Positions 1 through 9,269 are shown, counted from the stretch's first letter. The stretch: 64,000 bases of DNA from Streptomyces sp. NBC_01463 (GCA_036227345.1 CP109468.1:5146001-5210000); one strand, 5' to 3'. The notes: generated by a model from the sequence alone, not told the origin. Numbers and translations: made by a program.

Positions 1-1
1 G

Positions 2-1081
2 CGGGCCAAGGTCGACCCCGGGGCAGAGCACAAGGCGCTGATCGAGGAGACCGAGTACGTCATCCAGGCGGACAAGTCCGGCTTCAAGTACGCCTGGGCC
101 TCCGAGCACCACTTCCTGGAGGAGTACTCGCATCTCTCGGCCAACGATGTGTACCTGGGCTATCTCGCGCACGCCACCGAGCGCATCCACCTCGGATCCG
201 GCATCTTCAACCCGCTCGCCCCGGTCAACCACCCGGTGAAGGTGGCCGAGAAGGTCGCCATGATGGACCACCTCTCGGAGGGGCGCTTCGAGTTCGGCTC
301 CGGGCGCGGGGCGGGGACCCACGAGATCCTCGGGTTCATGCCGGGCATCACCGACATGAACCACACCAAGGAACTCTGGGAAGAGACCATCGCCGAGTTC
401 CCCAAGATGTGGCTCCAGGACGAGTACGTCGGCTTCCAGGGCAAGCACTGGTCGCTGCCGCCGCGCAAGATCCTGCCCAAGCCGTACGGGAAGTCGCACC
501 CGGCGATGTGGTACGCGGCCGGCTCGCCGCCCTCGTACGCGATGGCGGGGAAGAAGGGGCTCGGCGTGCTGGGCTTCAGCGTGCAGAAGGTCTCCGACAT
601 GGAGTGGGTCGTCGAGTCCTACAAGAACGCGGTCAAGGACGCCGAACCGATCGGTGACTTCGTCAACGACAACGTCATGGTCACGTCCACGGCGATCTGC
701 GCCGAGACCCACAAGAAGGCCGTCGAGATCGCGGTCGGCGGCGGGCTGAACTACCTCCAGTCGCTGCTGTTCCGCTACCACGACACGTTCCCGCGGCCGG
801 ACGGCATCCCGGAGTGGCCGGAGCTGCTGCCGGAGTACTCGGAGGAGATCATCGAGCTGCTGATCGCCGAGGAGCTGATGATCTGCGGGGACCCGGACGA
901 GGTGCTGGGGCAGTGCCGGCGCTGGGAGCAGGCCGGGGCGGACCAGCTGAGCTTCGGGCTGCCGATCGGGATGAGTCCCGAGGACACGCTGAACTCGATC
1001 AAGCTGATCGGTGAGCACGTGATCCCGAAGATCGACACGGACCCGGTGCACCGGACGACGCGGTTCCGCGACGCGGCGTAG
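2..1081 (+). CDS. LLM class flavin-dependent oxidoreductase (5' end missing)
   Basis: The reading frame is open from the first complete codon of the window and ends with TAG at 1081, so the N-terminus lies upstream. The protein belongs to the bacterial luciferase-like (LLM) TIM-barrel family: it shows the family-typical stretch around 'SEHHF', then 'GSGIFNPLAPVNHPVKVAEK' and 'DHLSEGRFEFGSGRG', the flavin-binding core region. Members oxidise or reduce small substrates with FMN or F420. It sits 200 bp upstream of an amidohydrolase and an aldehyde dehydrogenase on the same strand, so it probably supplies the first oxidation of a shared catabolic route. The substrate is not evident. An internal ATG at 149 is not the start because family homology extends upstream of it. 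Confidence 0.9.
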   Translation, partial: RAKVDPGAEHKALIEETEYVIQADKSGFKYAWASEHHFLEEYSHLSANDVYLGYLAHATERIHLGSGIFNPLAPVNHPVKVAEKVAMMDHLSEGRFEFGSGRGAGTHEILGFMPGITDMNHTKELWEETIAEFPKMWLQDEYVGFQGKHWSLPPRKILPKPYGKSHPAMWYAAGSPPSYAMAGKKGLGVLGFSVQKVSDMEWVVESYKNAVKDAEPIGDFVNDNVMVTSTAICAETHKKAVEIAVGGGLNYLQSLLFRYHDTFPRPDGIPEWPELLPEYSEEIIELLIAEELMICGDPDEVLGQCRRWEQAGADQLSFGLPIGMSPEDTLNSIKLIGEHVIPKIDTDPVHRTTRFRDAA

Positions 1082-1282
1082 TCGCGGGGGCGCTGCCCCC
1101 GCACCCCTGCTCCTCAATCGCCGGAGGGGCTGATATCGCCCGGCCGGGCCTGATGCGGCCCGGAGGGGCTCAATCTGCGGGCGGCGTCTTCCCGGACCGC
1201 CGCTCCGCGAGCCGGGGTGCGTACCGCGGCCGTGCGCACCCCGGCGCACACCACGTTTGGACACCACGGAAGGGACCCCGTC

Positions 1283-3022
1283 ATGCTCGACCACCTCATC
1301 CGCGGAGCGACCGTCGTGGACGGCACCGGCGGGCCCTCCTTCCGCGCGGACGTCGGCATCCGGGACGGCCGCATCGCCGTCGTCGCGGAGCCCGGCACCG
1401 TCGCCGAGGAGGCCGCGACCTCCGAGGACGCCACCGGCCTCGTCCTCGCCCCCGGCTTCGTCGACCCGCACACCCACTACGACGCCCAGCTCTTCTGGGA
1501 CCCGTACGCCACCCCGTCGATGAACCACGGCGTCACCACCGTCGCCGGCGGCAACTGCGGATTCACCCTCGCCCCGCTCCACCCGGACCGGCCCGAGGAC
1601 GCCGACTACACCCGGCGCATGATGTCGCGGGTCGAGGGCATGGCCCTCAAGGCGCTGGAGGAGGGCGTCGACTGGAGCTGGTCCAGCTTCCGCGAGTACC
1701 TCGACGCGCTCGACGGGCGGATCGCCGTCAACGCCGGGTTCATGGTCGGGCACTGCGCCCTGCGCCGGCACGTCATGGGCGCCGACGCGGTCGGCGGACA
1801 GCCGACCCCCGCCCAACTCGACGCCATGCTCGCCCTCTTCCACGACGCGATGGACGCCGGGGCGTGGGGGCTCTCCACCACCCAGTCCTCCACCCACGCC
1901 GACGGCGACGGACAGCCGGTCGCCTCCCGGCACGCGCTGCCCGAGGAACTCCTCGCGCTCTCCCGGGCCGTCGGCGAACACGAGGGCACGCAGATCGAGG
2001 CGATCGTCGCCGGCTGCCTGGACCAGTTCTCCGACGACGAGATCGACCTGTTCGTCGACATGACGGCCGCGGCCGGACGCCCGCTCAACTGGAACGTCCT
2101 GACCATCGACGCCGCCGTCCCCGAACGCGTACCGCGCCAGCTGATCCCCAGCGAACGCGCCCGTCGCGCGGGAGGCCGGATCGTCGCGCTCACCATGCCG
2201 ATCCTCACCCCGATGAACATGTCGCTCGGCACGTTCTGCGCCCTCAACCTGATCCCCGGCTGGGGCGACATCCTCGCCCTGCCCGTCCCCGAGCGCATCG
2301 AACGGCTCCGCGACGCCGACACCCGCGCCGAGATGCTCCGCCGCGCCAACAGCAAGGAGGCCGGTGTCTTCCGCCGCCTCGCGAACTTCGGCCGGTACGT
2401 CATCGGCGACACCTACAGCGAGGCGAACGAAGGCCTCAGCGGGCGCGTCGTCAAGGACATCGCGGCCGAGCGCGGCCAGGACGCCTTCCACTGCCTCGTC
2501 GAGATCTGCGCCGCCGACGAACTGCGGACGGTCCTGTGGCCGATGCCCACCGACAACGACCCCGACTCGTGGGCGCTGCGGCAGCGGACCTGGGAGCACG
2601 AGGACGTCATGCTCGGCGGTTCGGACGCGGGCGCCCACCTGGACCGGATGTGCGGAGCCCCGTACACCACCCGCTTCATCGGCGACTGCCTGCGCGGCCG
2701 CAAGCTCGTCCCGCTGGAGCAGGCCGTCAAGATGCTCACCGACGACCCGGCCCGCCTGTTCGGTCTGCGCGACCGCGGCCGTGTCACGGAGGGCTTCCAC
2801 GCCGACCTCGTCCTCTTCGACCCCGAACGCATCGACGCGGGCCCGGCCACCCTCGTCCACGACCTGCCGGGCGACAGCCCCCGGCTGGACTCCAAGGCGC
2901 TCGGCATCGTGTCGGTCCGCGTCAACGGGGTGGAGACCCTGCGCGACGACAAGGTGACCGGCGCGGTCCCCGGCACGGTGCTCCGCTCCGGCCGCGACAC
3001 CCGGACGGTGAGCACGCTGTGA
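1283..3022 (+). CDS. N-acyl-D-amino-acid deacylase-like amidohydrolase
   Basis: A 579-residue metal-dependent amidohydrolase. It opens with the family-typical 'IRGATVVDGTG' beta-strand segment and carries the HxH metal motif in 'DPHTHYDAQLFWDP' and a later Asp in 'GGSDAGAHLDRM'. D-aminoacylases and related enzymes hydrolyse N-acyl or cyclic amide bonds. ATG 1283 is chosen because GGAAGGGA lies just before it and the N-terminal fold begins directly after; an in-frame ATG at 1217 would add 22 unrelated residues. Its stop overlaps the GTG start of the aldehyde dehydrogenase by 4 bp (GTGA), so the two are translationally coupled. The substrate is unknown. Confidence 0.9.
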   Translation: MLDHLIRGATVVDGTGGPSFRADVGIRDGRIAVVAEPGTVAEEAATSEDATGLVLAPGFVDPHTHYDAQLFWDPYATPSMNHGVTTVAGGNCGFTLAPLHPDRPEDADYTRRMMSRVEGMALKALEEGVDWSWSSFREYLDALDGRIAVNAGFMVGHCALRRHVMGADAVGGQPTPAQLDAMLALFHDAMDAGAWGLSTTQSSTHADGDGQPVASRHALPEELLALSRAVGEHEGTQIEAIVAGCLDQFSDDEIDLFVDMTAAAGRPLNWNVLTIDAAVPERVPRQLIPSERARRAGGRIVALTMPILTPMNMSLGTFCALNLIPGWGDILALPVPERIERLRDADTRAEMLRRANSKEAGVFRRLANFGRYVIGDTYSEANEGLSGRVVKDIAAERGQDAFHCLVEICAADELRTVLWPMPTDNDPDSWALRQRTWEHEDVMLGGSDAGAHLDRMCGAPYTTRFIGDCLRGRKLVPLEQAVKMLTDDPARLFGLRDRGRVTEGFHADLVLFDPERIDAGPATLVHDLPGDSPRLDSKALGIVSVRVNGVETLRDDKVTGAVPGTVLRSGRDTRTVSTL

Positions 3023-4482
3023 CCCCTTCACCCCAACGCCTCTTCATCGGCGGCGAGTGGACCGAACCCGCCGACGGCCACTACGAGGTGGTCAACCCGG
3101 CCACCGAGGAGACCGTCGGCCTCGCCCCCGAGGCGAGCCGCGCCCAGGTGTACGAGGCGGCCGCCGCGGCCCGCGACGCGTTCGCCACCTGGTCCCGCAC
3201 CCGCCCCGAGGAGCGCGCCGCGATCCTCGACCGCGCCGCCGGCCTGATGCAGCGCGACTTCACCGCCAACGCCGCGCTCGCGCAGGCGGAGAGCGGCGCC
3301 ACCACCGGAACGGCCCGCGGCATGCAGGTCGCCGTGGGCGCGGCCCGCTTCCGGCGGTACGCGAAGGGAGCGCTGGAACCGGTGGAGGAGGCGATCCCGC
3401 CGCAGATCAACGAGGCCGGGCCGATGGGCAGGGCCGGGATCTTCGGGGCGCTCGCCGTCCGCCAGCCGGTCGGCGTCGTCACCTGCATCACCTCGTACAA
3501 CAACCCCTGGGCCAACCCGGCAGGCAAGATCGCCCCCGCACTCGCCATGGGCAACACGGTCGTGGTGAAACCGGCCCCGCAGGACCCGCTCTCCGTCTAC
3601 CGGATGGCCGAGGCCCTCGCGGAGGCGGGCGTCCCGGCCGGCGTCGTCAACGTGGTGAGCGGTTCGGCCCCCGGAGTGGGCGAGGCGGCCGTCGACTCGC
3701 CCGACGTCGACATGGTCAGCTTCACCGGCTCCACGTCCGTCGGGCAGCGCATCGCCGAGGTCTGCGGCCGGAGCATGAAACGGCAGCTGATGGAGCTGGG
3801 CGGGAAGGGCGCCGCCGTCGTCCTCGACGACGCGGACCTCGACTCGGCGGTCGCGGGCATCGGGACGACGTTCTCGTTCTACAGCGGCCAGATCTGTACG
3901 GCTCCGACCCGCGTCCTCGTCCAACGGGCCGTGCACGACGCGCTGGTCGAGAAGCTCACCGCGTACGCCGGATACCTGCCGGTCGGCGATCCGACGGCGA
4001 AGGGCACGGTCGTCGGCCCGGTCATCTCCGCCGCCCACCGCGACCGCGTCGAGTCGTACGTGGAGCTGGGCCGCAAGGAAGGGGCGAGGGTCGTCACGGG
4101 CGGCGAACGCCCCGACCCGACCGGCCGCGGCTTCTACGTCGCCCCGACGCTGCTGGCCGACTGCACCAACGACATGCGCGTGGTGCGGGAGGAGATCTTC
4201 GGACCGGTCGTGGTGGTCGTCCCCTTCGACGACGAGGAGGAGGGCGTCGCGCTGGCCAACGACAGCGACTACGGCCTGATCGACTACGTGTGGTCCGGCG
4301 ACGTGGCCCGCGCCTTCCGGGTCGCGCGCGGGCTGCGCGCGGGCGGGGTCGGCGTGAACACGATCGGCCGGAACATGGAGGCCCCGTTCGGCGGGTTCAA
4401 GCAGAGCGGTGTCGGCCGCGATGTCGGCTCGTACGCGCTGCACGCGTACAGCGAACTCCAGGCGATCGTCTGGCCGGGCTGA
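3019..4482 (+). CDS. NAD(P)+-dependent aldehyde dehydrogenase
   Basis: 487 residues, normal length for the ALDH superfamily. The sequence shows the N-terminal 'LFIGGEWTEPADG' entry, the Rossmann-fold region with 'VVKPAPQDPLSVY', the 'SFTGSTSVGQRIAE' nucleotide-binding stretch, the general-base Glu in 'MELGGKGAAVV', and the nucleophilic Cys in 'FSFYSGQICTAPTR'. The C-terminus has 'EEIFGPVVVV' and 'APFGGFKQSGVGRD'. It oxidises an aldehyde to the acid. Start GTG 3019 overlaps the upstream amidohydrolase stop by 4 bp, so this is one operon and the aldehyde is probably an intermediate of that pathway. The end converges on the PHP hydrolase gene, 28 bp away. Confidence 0.95.
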   Translation: MTPSPQRLFIGGEWTEPADGHYEVVNPATEETVGLAPEASRAQVYEAAAAARDAFATWSRTRPEERAAILDRAAGLMQRDFTANAALAQAESGATTGTARGMQVAVGAARFRRYAKGALEPVEEAIPPQINEAGPMGRAGIFGALAVRQPVGVVTCITSYNNPWANPAGKIAPALAMGNTVVVKPAPQDPLSVYRMAEALAEAGVPAGVVNVVSGSAPGVGEAAVDSPDVDMVSFTGSTSVGQRIAEVCGRSMKRQLMELGGKGAAVVLDDADLDSAVAGIGTTFSFYSGQICTAPTRVLVQRAVHDALVEKLTAYAGYLPVGDPTAKGTVVGPVISAAHRDRVESYVELGRKEGARVVTGGERPDPTGRGFYVAPTLLADCTNDMRVVREEIFGPVVVVVPFDDEEEGVALANDSDYGLIDYVWSGDVARAFRVARGLRAGGVGVNTIGRNMEAPFGGFKQSGVGRDVGSYALHAYSELQAIVWPG

Positions 4483-4510
4483 TCCGGACAAGAGGTCCTG
4501 GGTCTACGCC

Positions 4511-6037
4511 CTATCCCTCCAGGAACACCGGATTGGTGAGCGCGGCGAGGGCTCCGGGCAGTCCCGGCACCGTGACCGGGTGCCGGACCTCGGCCCGGAC
4601 GTAGGCGGCGTAGGCCGGCGTGGTCCGCCATTGGACCGTCCCCGCCCCTGACGGGGGGAGCGTGGCCGTGAACAGTGTGCCCTGGTCGGTGACGAAGTGG
4701 GCCGTGCAGCCCGGAGCGCCGGTGACCTCCAGCCGTACGGTGACGGGGGTGTCGTCACCCGCCACCCGCAGCCGCCCGCCGATCCCGGCATGCTGCCCGC
4801 GCCCGCCCGAGACGCCGAAGGCGAGGGTGACGTCCGAGGACTCGGCGATGTACGAGCGCCCGGCCCGGATGCCGTCCACGACGGCCTCCCGGGACAGTTC
4901 GTCGGCGAGCACGACGGTCTGCGGGAGCCCGACCTTGTCCGGCTCCCGGTGCGCATCGCTGTTGCCCATGGCCGGAACCCACGCCTGCCCCGAACGTGTG
5001 GCCGCGACGAGGGAGTTGTCCCACTCGGCGAGGGCGATCTCGTCCTCCGGGGTGTACGCCCCGTTCCACACCTCCACCGCGTCGGCCCCGCCGAAGCCGA
5101 ACTTCCAGTGGCAGCCGATGCAGGTGGCGTGCGGATGGGCGGGCACGACGAGACCGCCGGCCCGGCGCACGGCCCTGGCGTAGTGCCCGAACCGGTTGTC
5201 CCGGGCCCGGTAGCGCCAGTCGATCCAGGTCCCCGGCTCGGTGGCCAGCGCGAGCACGTGCCCGTTGCGGGTGGTGATCTCCTCACCGGTGAGGACGAGC
5301 AGGTCGTCGCCCCACAGCCCGCCCCAGTCACCGTGTGCGGACGTGGTGTTGTGCTCGGTGCTGTTGATGAAGTCGAGCCCGGCCGCGCGGGCGGCGGCGG
5401 CGATCTCGGCCGGGGTCCGCCTGCCGTCCGAGTGGACGGAGTGCAGATGACAGTCACCCCGGTACCAGGCGCGCCCGCGCCCCTTGGCGCGCTCCGGCGG
5501 ATACCCGGGCTCCGGCGTGGATCCGGCCGGGCCCGGCCGCAGGGTGACGGTCACCTCGTACGGCAGCCCCTCGGGCGCGACGGTGTAGGGCCCGAGGACG
5601 ACGTGCCAGGTCCCGGCCCGTACCGGCCCCGCGAGATAGCCGGGGGTCGCCCCGTCGGCCCGGATGAAGAAGCTCCCGCGCGCCCCGCCGGACCACCCCC
5701 GGAATCCGGGCCCGCCCAGCTCCGTCCCGCGCTCGTCGAAGATGCCGATGTCGAGGGCGTTGCCCTGTGTGCCGGCGGGTACGGGCGGCTTCTCGTACGC
5801 GTACGAGACGGCGATCTCCGCGATGCCGCGCGGCACGTCGACGGGCAGGTAGACGTAGTCGGGCGACCCGGTGGGCAGGACCCCGCGCACGGTACGGGTG
5901 CGGGTCGCGCCCTCCCGGTCGTCCTCGGCATCGGCGTCGGCGAAGCTCACGGTCGACAACGTTAGGGCGGTGGCGGCCGTTCCGACGAGCAGGCCGCGCC
6001 TGGCGATCGGGCGGTGCGCGGGATGCGGTGCGGGCAT
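4511..6037 (-). CDS. Tat-exported CehA/McbA-type PHP-domain metallohydrolase
   Basis: 508 residues. The N-terminus carries a twin-arginine signal ('IARRGLLVGTAATALTL', residues about 12-28) so the protein is probably exported folded. Residues 45-185 resemble a beta-sandwich, possibly a pre-peptidase C-like domain. From about residue 190 the PHP metal site appears: 'YRGDCHLHSVHSDGRRTP' (HxH), 'INSTEHNTTSAHG' and 'GEEITTRNGHVLAL', then 'VPAHPHAT' and 'GNSDAH'. The pattern matches CehA/McbA family metallohydrolases, which cleave phosphoesters, and in the founding members a carbamate ester. The natural substrate is not known. It stands alone, convergent with the aldehyde dehydrogenase. Confidence 0.85.
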   Translation of the reverse strand: MPAPHPAHRPIARRGLLVGTAATALTLSTVSFADADAEDDREGATRTRTVRGVLPTGSPDYVYLPVDVPRGIAEIAVSYAYEKPPVPAGTQGNALDIGIFDERGTELGGPGFRGWSGGARGSFFIRADGATPGYLAGPVRAGTWHVVLGPYTVAPEGLPYEVTVTLRPGPAGSTPEPGYPPERAKGRGRAWYRGDCHLHSVHSDGRRTPAEIAAAARAAGLDFINSTEHNTTSAHGDWGGLWGDDLLVLTGEEITTRNGHVLALATEPGTWIDWRYRARDNRFGHYARAVRRAGGLVVPAHPHATCIGCHWKFGFGGADAVEVWNGAYTPEDEIALAEWDNSLVAATRSGQAWVPAMGNSDAHREPDKVGLPQTVVLADELSREAVVDGIRAGRSYIAESSDVTLAFGVSGGRGQHAGIGGRLRVAGDDTPVTVRLEVTGAPGCTAHFVTDQGTLFTATLPPSGAGTVQWRTTPAYAAYVRAEVRHPVTVPGLPGALAALTNPVFLEG

Positions 6038-6198
6038 GCGAGGGCTCCCCGGGGCGTCGTGGACCGAGACGAGGTCTCCGTGTCCCTCACGGTGAAGGTG
6101 CCCAGTGAACGCGGCATGAACGCAGGGCGAGCCCGAGCAAATCTGGCTGTGGCAAAGGTAGTTGCCCCGGACAGGTGCCCGGCCGCCCCCGCGCTCGG

Positions 6199-6543
6199 CT
6201 AGGAGTTGCGCCGGGCCCGCGAGACGAGCACGAACGCGATGATGCCGACGACGATCACGGCGAGCACGATCCCCAGGATCAGTCCGCCGCCGAACCCGCT
6301 CGACCCGTGCTTCCGCCGCTTCTTGCTCTTGCTTTTACTCTTGCTCTTGCTCTTGTACGTGTGCGCGGCCTCGCGCACACCGGTGTGGACGGCGGCGCCC
6401 GCACTCGTGTGCCCGGCGCTCTGCACGGACGCGGTGCGGGAGACCGCGGGTGCTGCGGCCGCCTCCGCGGCGGGTGCGCCGCCGATGAGCACGCCCGTCA
6501 GGAGCAGTGCGGTGAGCGCGGTGCGTGTGCGCGTACGGATCAT
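6199..6543 (-). CDS. Small exported/anchored protein with Lys-Ser repeat
   Basis: 114 residues; ATG 6543 is preceded by a strong GGAGG. The layout is unusual: a signal peptide (residues about 8-29, ending 'GGAPAAEAAA'), an Ala/Ser/Thr/His-rich stretch, a strictly alternating basic run of about six Lys-Ser pairs followed by 'KRRKHG' (residues 64-80), a Gly-rich hinge and a C-terminal membrane segment (about 88-107) with a short basic tail. This predicts a C-terminally anchored surface protein with a polycationic patch that could bind teichoic acid, DNA or another polyanion. I do not recognise a named family. The gene sits between the PHP hydrolase and the divergent LLM oxidoreductase. Confidence 0.75.
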   Translation of the reverse strand: MIRTRTRTALTALLLTGVLIGGAPAAEAAAAPAVSRTASVQSAGHTSAGAAVHTGVREAAHTYKSKSKSKSKSKKRRKHGSSGFGGGLILGIVLAVIVVGIIAFVLVSRARRNS

Positions 6544-6639
6544 GATGACTGACCTCCCCCGAAGTCGCCGAGGTCTCGGCTTTGCGCACCGTACGGCATA
6601 CGTTTGAGCCGCCACCAGACAACGACGGAGGTGTCCTGT

Positions 6640-7485
6640 ATGCGGATCGCCACGACGATCTTCCTCACCGACGAAACGATCACACCGGTGCGGCTCGCGC
6701 ACCAGCTTGAGCAGCGGGGATTCGCCGGGCTCTATCTTCCGGAGCACACGCACATCCCGGTGAGCAGGGAAACTCTTTACCCGATGGGCGGCGACCTGCC
6801 GCCCGAGTACGCCCGCACCCTGGACCCGTTCGTCGCCCTGGGCCAGGCCTCCGCGGTGACGGAACGGCTGGCGCTCGGCACGGGCATCACCCTGGTGACC
6901 CAGCACGACCCGATCGATCTGGCCAAGCAGATCGCCACGCTCGACCACCTCTCCGGCGGCCGCTTCACCCTCGGCATCGGCTTCGGCTGGAACGTGGAGG
7001 AGGCCGCGGACCACGGGGTGACCTGGTCGACGCGCCGGGAGCTCGGCCGCGACCGGATGGCACTGATGCGCGCCCTGTGGGCCGATGAACCCACGGCGTA
7101 CGAGGGCGAGTTCGGCTCGGTGCAAGCGAGCCACGTCCACCCGAAGCCGTTCCAGCGGCCGCGCGGCCCGGTGGTCGGCCCGCGCACCCTGATCGGCGGC
7201 GCGGCGGGCCCGAAGCTCTTCACGCACATCGCGGAGTACGCGGACGGCTGGATGCCGATCGGCGGCCGGGGCCTGTCGGAGTCCCTCCCGAAGCTGCGCG
7301 CGGCCTGGGAATCGGCGGAACGCGACCCGAAGGACCTCCAGGTGGTCCCGTACGCGGTTCAGCCGACCCCGGGCAAACTGGCGCACTACGAGGACCTGGG
7401 CATCGAGGAGGTCGTCCTCCAACTGCCCCCGGCGGGCGAGGCGGAGGTCCTGCGGACGCTGGACGCGTACGCGGAGTACCTGTAG
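6640..7485 (+). CDS. LLM class F420-dependent oxidoreductase
   Basis: 281 residues, the usual length for the F420-type LLM subfamily. 'MRIATTIFLTDETI' starts a TIM barrel, followed by 'LPEHTHIPVSR', 'LGTGITLVTQHDPIDLAKQI' and 'DHLSGGRFTLGIGFGWN', a signature of actinobacterial F420-dependent members. ATG 6640 has GGAGG eight bases upstream and is preferred over the ATG at 6604. The enzyme should transfer hydride between F420 and a small organic substrate in the cytoplasm; the FO synthase gene fbiC lies 16 kb away. It is monocistronic and converges on the LRV protein gene. Confidence 0.9.
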   Translation: MRIATTIFLTDETITPVRLAHQLEQRGFAGLYLPEHTHIPVSRETLYPMGGDLPPEYARTLDPFVALGQASAVTERLALGTGITLVTQHDPIDLAKQIATLDHLSGGRFTLGIGFGWNVEEAADHGVTWSTRRELGRDRMALMRALWADEPTAYEGEFGSVQASHVHPKPFQRPRGPVVGPRTLIGGAAGPKLFTHIAEYADGWMPIGGRGLSESLPKLRAAWESAERDPKDLQVVPYAVQPTPGKLAHYEDLGIEEVVLQLPPAGEAEVLRTLDAYAEYL

Positions 7486-7501
7486 CCGGGGCCGGACGTT
7501 G

Positions 7502-8995
7502 TCAGGCCCCGTGCTGCCCGGCCTTGTCGATCAGCCGGTGCATCGTCGCGACGGGCAGCGCCGGGTTGGCGGCTGCCCGGGACGCGAGTTCGCCGTCGTC
7601 GAGCAGCGCGGTGATCCGGTCACTCGGAAGCCGCGGGTGGCGGGCGGCGTCGGCGCGGACCCGCCGGTCCGGGTCGTGGGTGAGCCGGTCGGCGGTGTCC
7701 GGTGCGAGTCCGGTGTCCAGCAGTGCCAGACGCCGGACTTCGGGATCCTGGTCACCGGCGAACCCTGCGAGCCCGGTGCGGGGGAAGTGGGGCCGGCCGG
7801 TGAGATGCCACCGGTCGGGGCCGGTGTACTCCAGGAAGCAGCGCAGCAGCAGTGCGGCCGGTGCGTCGGGATGGTTCTGGCCGAGCAGGACCCGTACCCC
7901 CAGATCGGTGTCGTCCGCGAGGCGCGCGACCAGGTCGGCGGGGAGTGTGGGGACCCCGGCGGCGCTGCGCCTCAGGAGCGGGTGCGCCGACCCTGCGAGC
8001 CCGCGAAGCTCCTCCTGGCCGGGCAGCGAGGCCGGGTCGTACGGCGGGGTGTGGGGATAGCGGGTCTCCTGCGTCACCTCGTAGTCGATGTCGGCCCGTT
8101 GCGCCTCGCTCAGTGCGGGATGCACGGAGAGGGCGAGCCGCACGGCCGGGTCAGGATCGACGGCGAGGGCACGGCGCTCGGACGGTCCCAGATCGGGCCG
8201 TTGGGCGACGCGGGCGCGGACCTCGGGATCGGGGTGTCCGGCCAGCAGGCCCACGGTCGCGGCGGGCGTGCTGGTGTTGCCGGCGATCAGCCACGCGTTC
8301 TGTGACAGCGCCTCCGCAATGACATCGGGGGCCAGCGCCCCGTACATCAGAAGGTGCGTGCGTGCGTGGCAGTGGTGCGCGGGGAGTTCCTCCCGCACCG
8401 CGTCCGGGTCGCGAAGCCGTTCGTGCCACCGGCTGTTGCGGGCGGCCGCCTCCCGTACCGCAGGATCCGGATCGGCCAGCAGAGCGGCCCGCACCGCGGG
8501 TGCCAGAGAATCCCAGGAGCTGGTTCCCGTCAGGCGGACCCGAGCCTCGGGATGGGTGGGCATCGCACGCCGCAGACCGGGGGAGACCTGCCGGCCGAGC
8601 GCCGACAGCGACTCGTCGTCGTAGGTCTTGATCATCCGGACGACGGTGCGGTCGGGCAGCGGGCGGGGCAGACACACGTCGTCGGCCCGTGGTTCGTGCG
8701 CCAGGTGCGCCCGGACGAACCACTCCGGGTCGTCCACCAGCCGCGCCCGCTGCTCCGGATCCGCGTACGGGTTCCGGGCGAAGAAGCTGCGGGTGTTCCG
8801 GTCCGGGTGGGCCACCACCGCATCCACCACCGGAGCGGGCAGTACCCGGTCCCGGCACAGCACCATCCGCACGGCGGCCGGCCCGCCCGCGAGCAGCCGC
8901 AGCAGGACGTCGACGGGAGCGGCCGGGTTGAGCGCGACACCGGCCAGACGACGCTCCGCAGGACCGGCCGTGTCCCATATCTCGTCAGGAGTCAC
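7502..8995 (-). CDS. Leucine-rich repeat variant (LRV/HEAT-like) protein
   Basis: 497 residues made almost wholly of short alpha-helical repeats of about 22-26 residues. Recurring elements are 'HPDPEVRARVAQRP', 'DPDPAVRLALSVHP', 'DPDPAVREAAARN' and 'DRRVRADAARHPRLP'. This is the pattern of LRV/HEAT solenoids in Streptomyces, which are thought to be protein-interaction scaffolds; no catalytic motif is visible. No signal peptide or membrane segment is seen, so it is cytoplasmic. It converges on the F420 oxidoreductase (17 bp) and is followed upstream by a 10-bp tandem repeat and the DUF4287 gene. The partner is unknown. Confidence 0.75.
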   Translation of the reverse strand: MTPDEIWDTAGPAERRLAGVALNPAAPVDVLLRLLAGGPAAVRMVLCRDRVLPAPVVDAVVAHPDRNTRSFFARNPYADPEQRARLVDDPEWFVRAHLAHEPRADDVCLPRPLPDRTVVRMIKTYDDESLSALGRQVSPGLRRAMPTHPEARVRLTGTSSWDSLAPAVRAALLADPDPAVREAAARNSRWHERLRDPDAVREELPAHHCHARTHLLMYGALAPDVIAEALSQNAWLIAGNTSTPAATVGLLAGHPDPEVRARVAQRPDLGPSERRALAVDPDPAVRLALSVHPALSEAQRADIDYEVTQETRYPHTPPYDPASLPGQEELRGLAGSAHPLLRRSAAGVPTLPADLVARLADDTDLGVRVLLGQNHPDAPAALLLRCFLEYTGPDRWHLTGRPHFPRTGLAGFAGDQDPEVRRLALLDTGLAPDTADRLTHDPDRRVRADAARHPRLPSDRITALLDDGELASRAAANPALPVATMHRLIDKAGQHGA

Positions 8996-9013
8996 CGACG
9001 GATGGTCCCATGG

Positions 9014-9073
9014 GCGCTGCCCGGTGCTGCCCGGTGCTGCCCGGCACTGTCCGGCGTTACCCGGCGCTGTCCT
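9014..9073. repeat. Six 10-bp tandem units in and beside a gene end
   Basis: Six head-to-tail 10-bp units follow the consensus GYGCTGYCCG: 9014, 9024, 9034, 9044, 9054 and 9064. The first four lie between the LRV gene start and the DUF4287 stop; the last two run into the final codons of DUF4287. The second and third units are identical. Confidence 0.8.
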
Positions 9074-9269
9074 CGGCGAGGGTGTGGGCGACGAGCGCGT
9101 TGGCGTGTCCGTGCCCCATGCCGTGTTCCGTCTTGAGCCAGGAGACGAGCTCCATGTGCTTGGTCAGGGGCGAGGAACGGACGAGGTCCTTCCACTCCGC
9201 GATCGGGCGGCCGTACTTCTTCTCGATCGAGGGGAAGTAGCTCGCGGGGCCCTTTACCGGTTCGGTCAT
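9057..9269 (-). CDS. DUF4287 domain protein
   Basis: 70 residues and intact for this small family. The core reads 'SYFPSIEKKYGRP' followed by 'EWKDLVR', then a helix with 'KHMELVSWLKTEHGMGHG' and 'ANALVAHTL'. The family occurs alone or fused to DUF5655; its function is unknown, but such helical domains are small cytoplasmic proteins often found near regulators. The 3' end coincides with two units of a 10-bp repeat, so its last residues vary with copy number. It lies 55 bp downstream of the DUF998 gene on the same strand and may share its transcript. Confidence 0.85.
   Translation of the reverse strand: MTEPVKGPASYFPSIEKKYGRPIAEWKDLVRSSPLTKHMELVSWLKTEHGMGHGHANALVAHTLAEDSAG

Noticed and set aside
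1153..3018. Upstream extension of the aldehyde dehydrogenase frame by 622 codons
   Set aside because: The extension is antiparallel-frame sequence over the amidohydrolase gene, Arg/Pro-rich; homology begins at GTG 3019.
6335..6360. AGAGCAAGAGC-type simple repeat as a CRISPR or satellite
   Set aside because: It is the coding sequence of the Lys-Ser repeat in the small surface protein and has no spacers.
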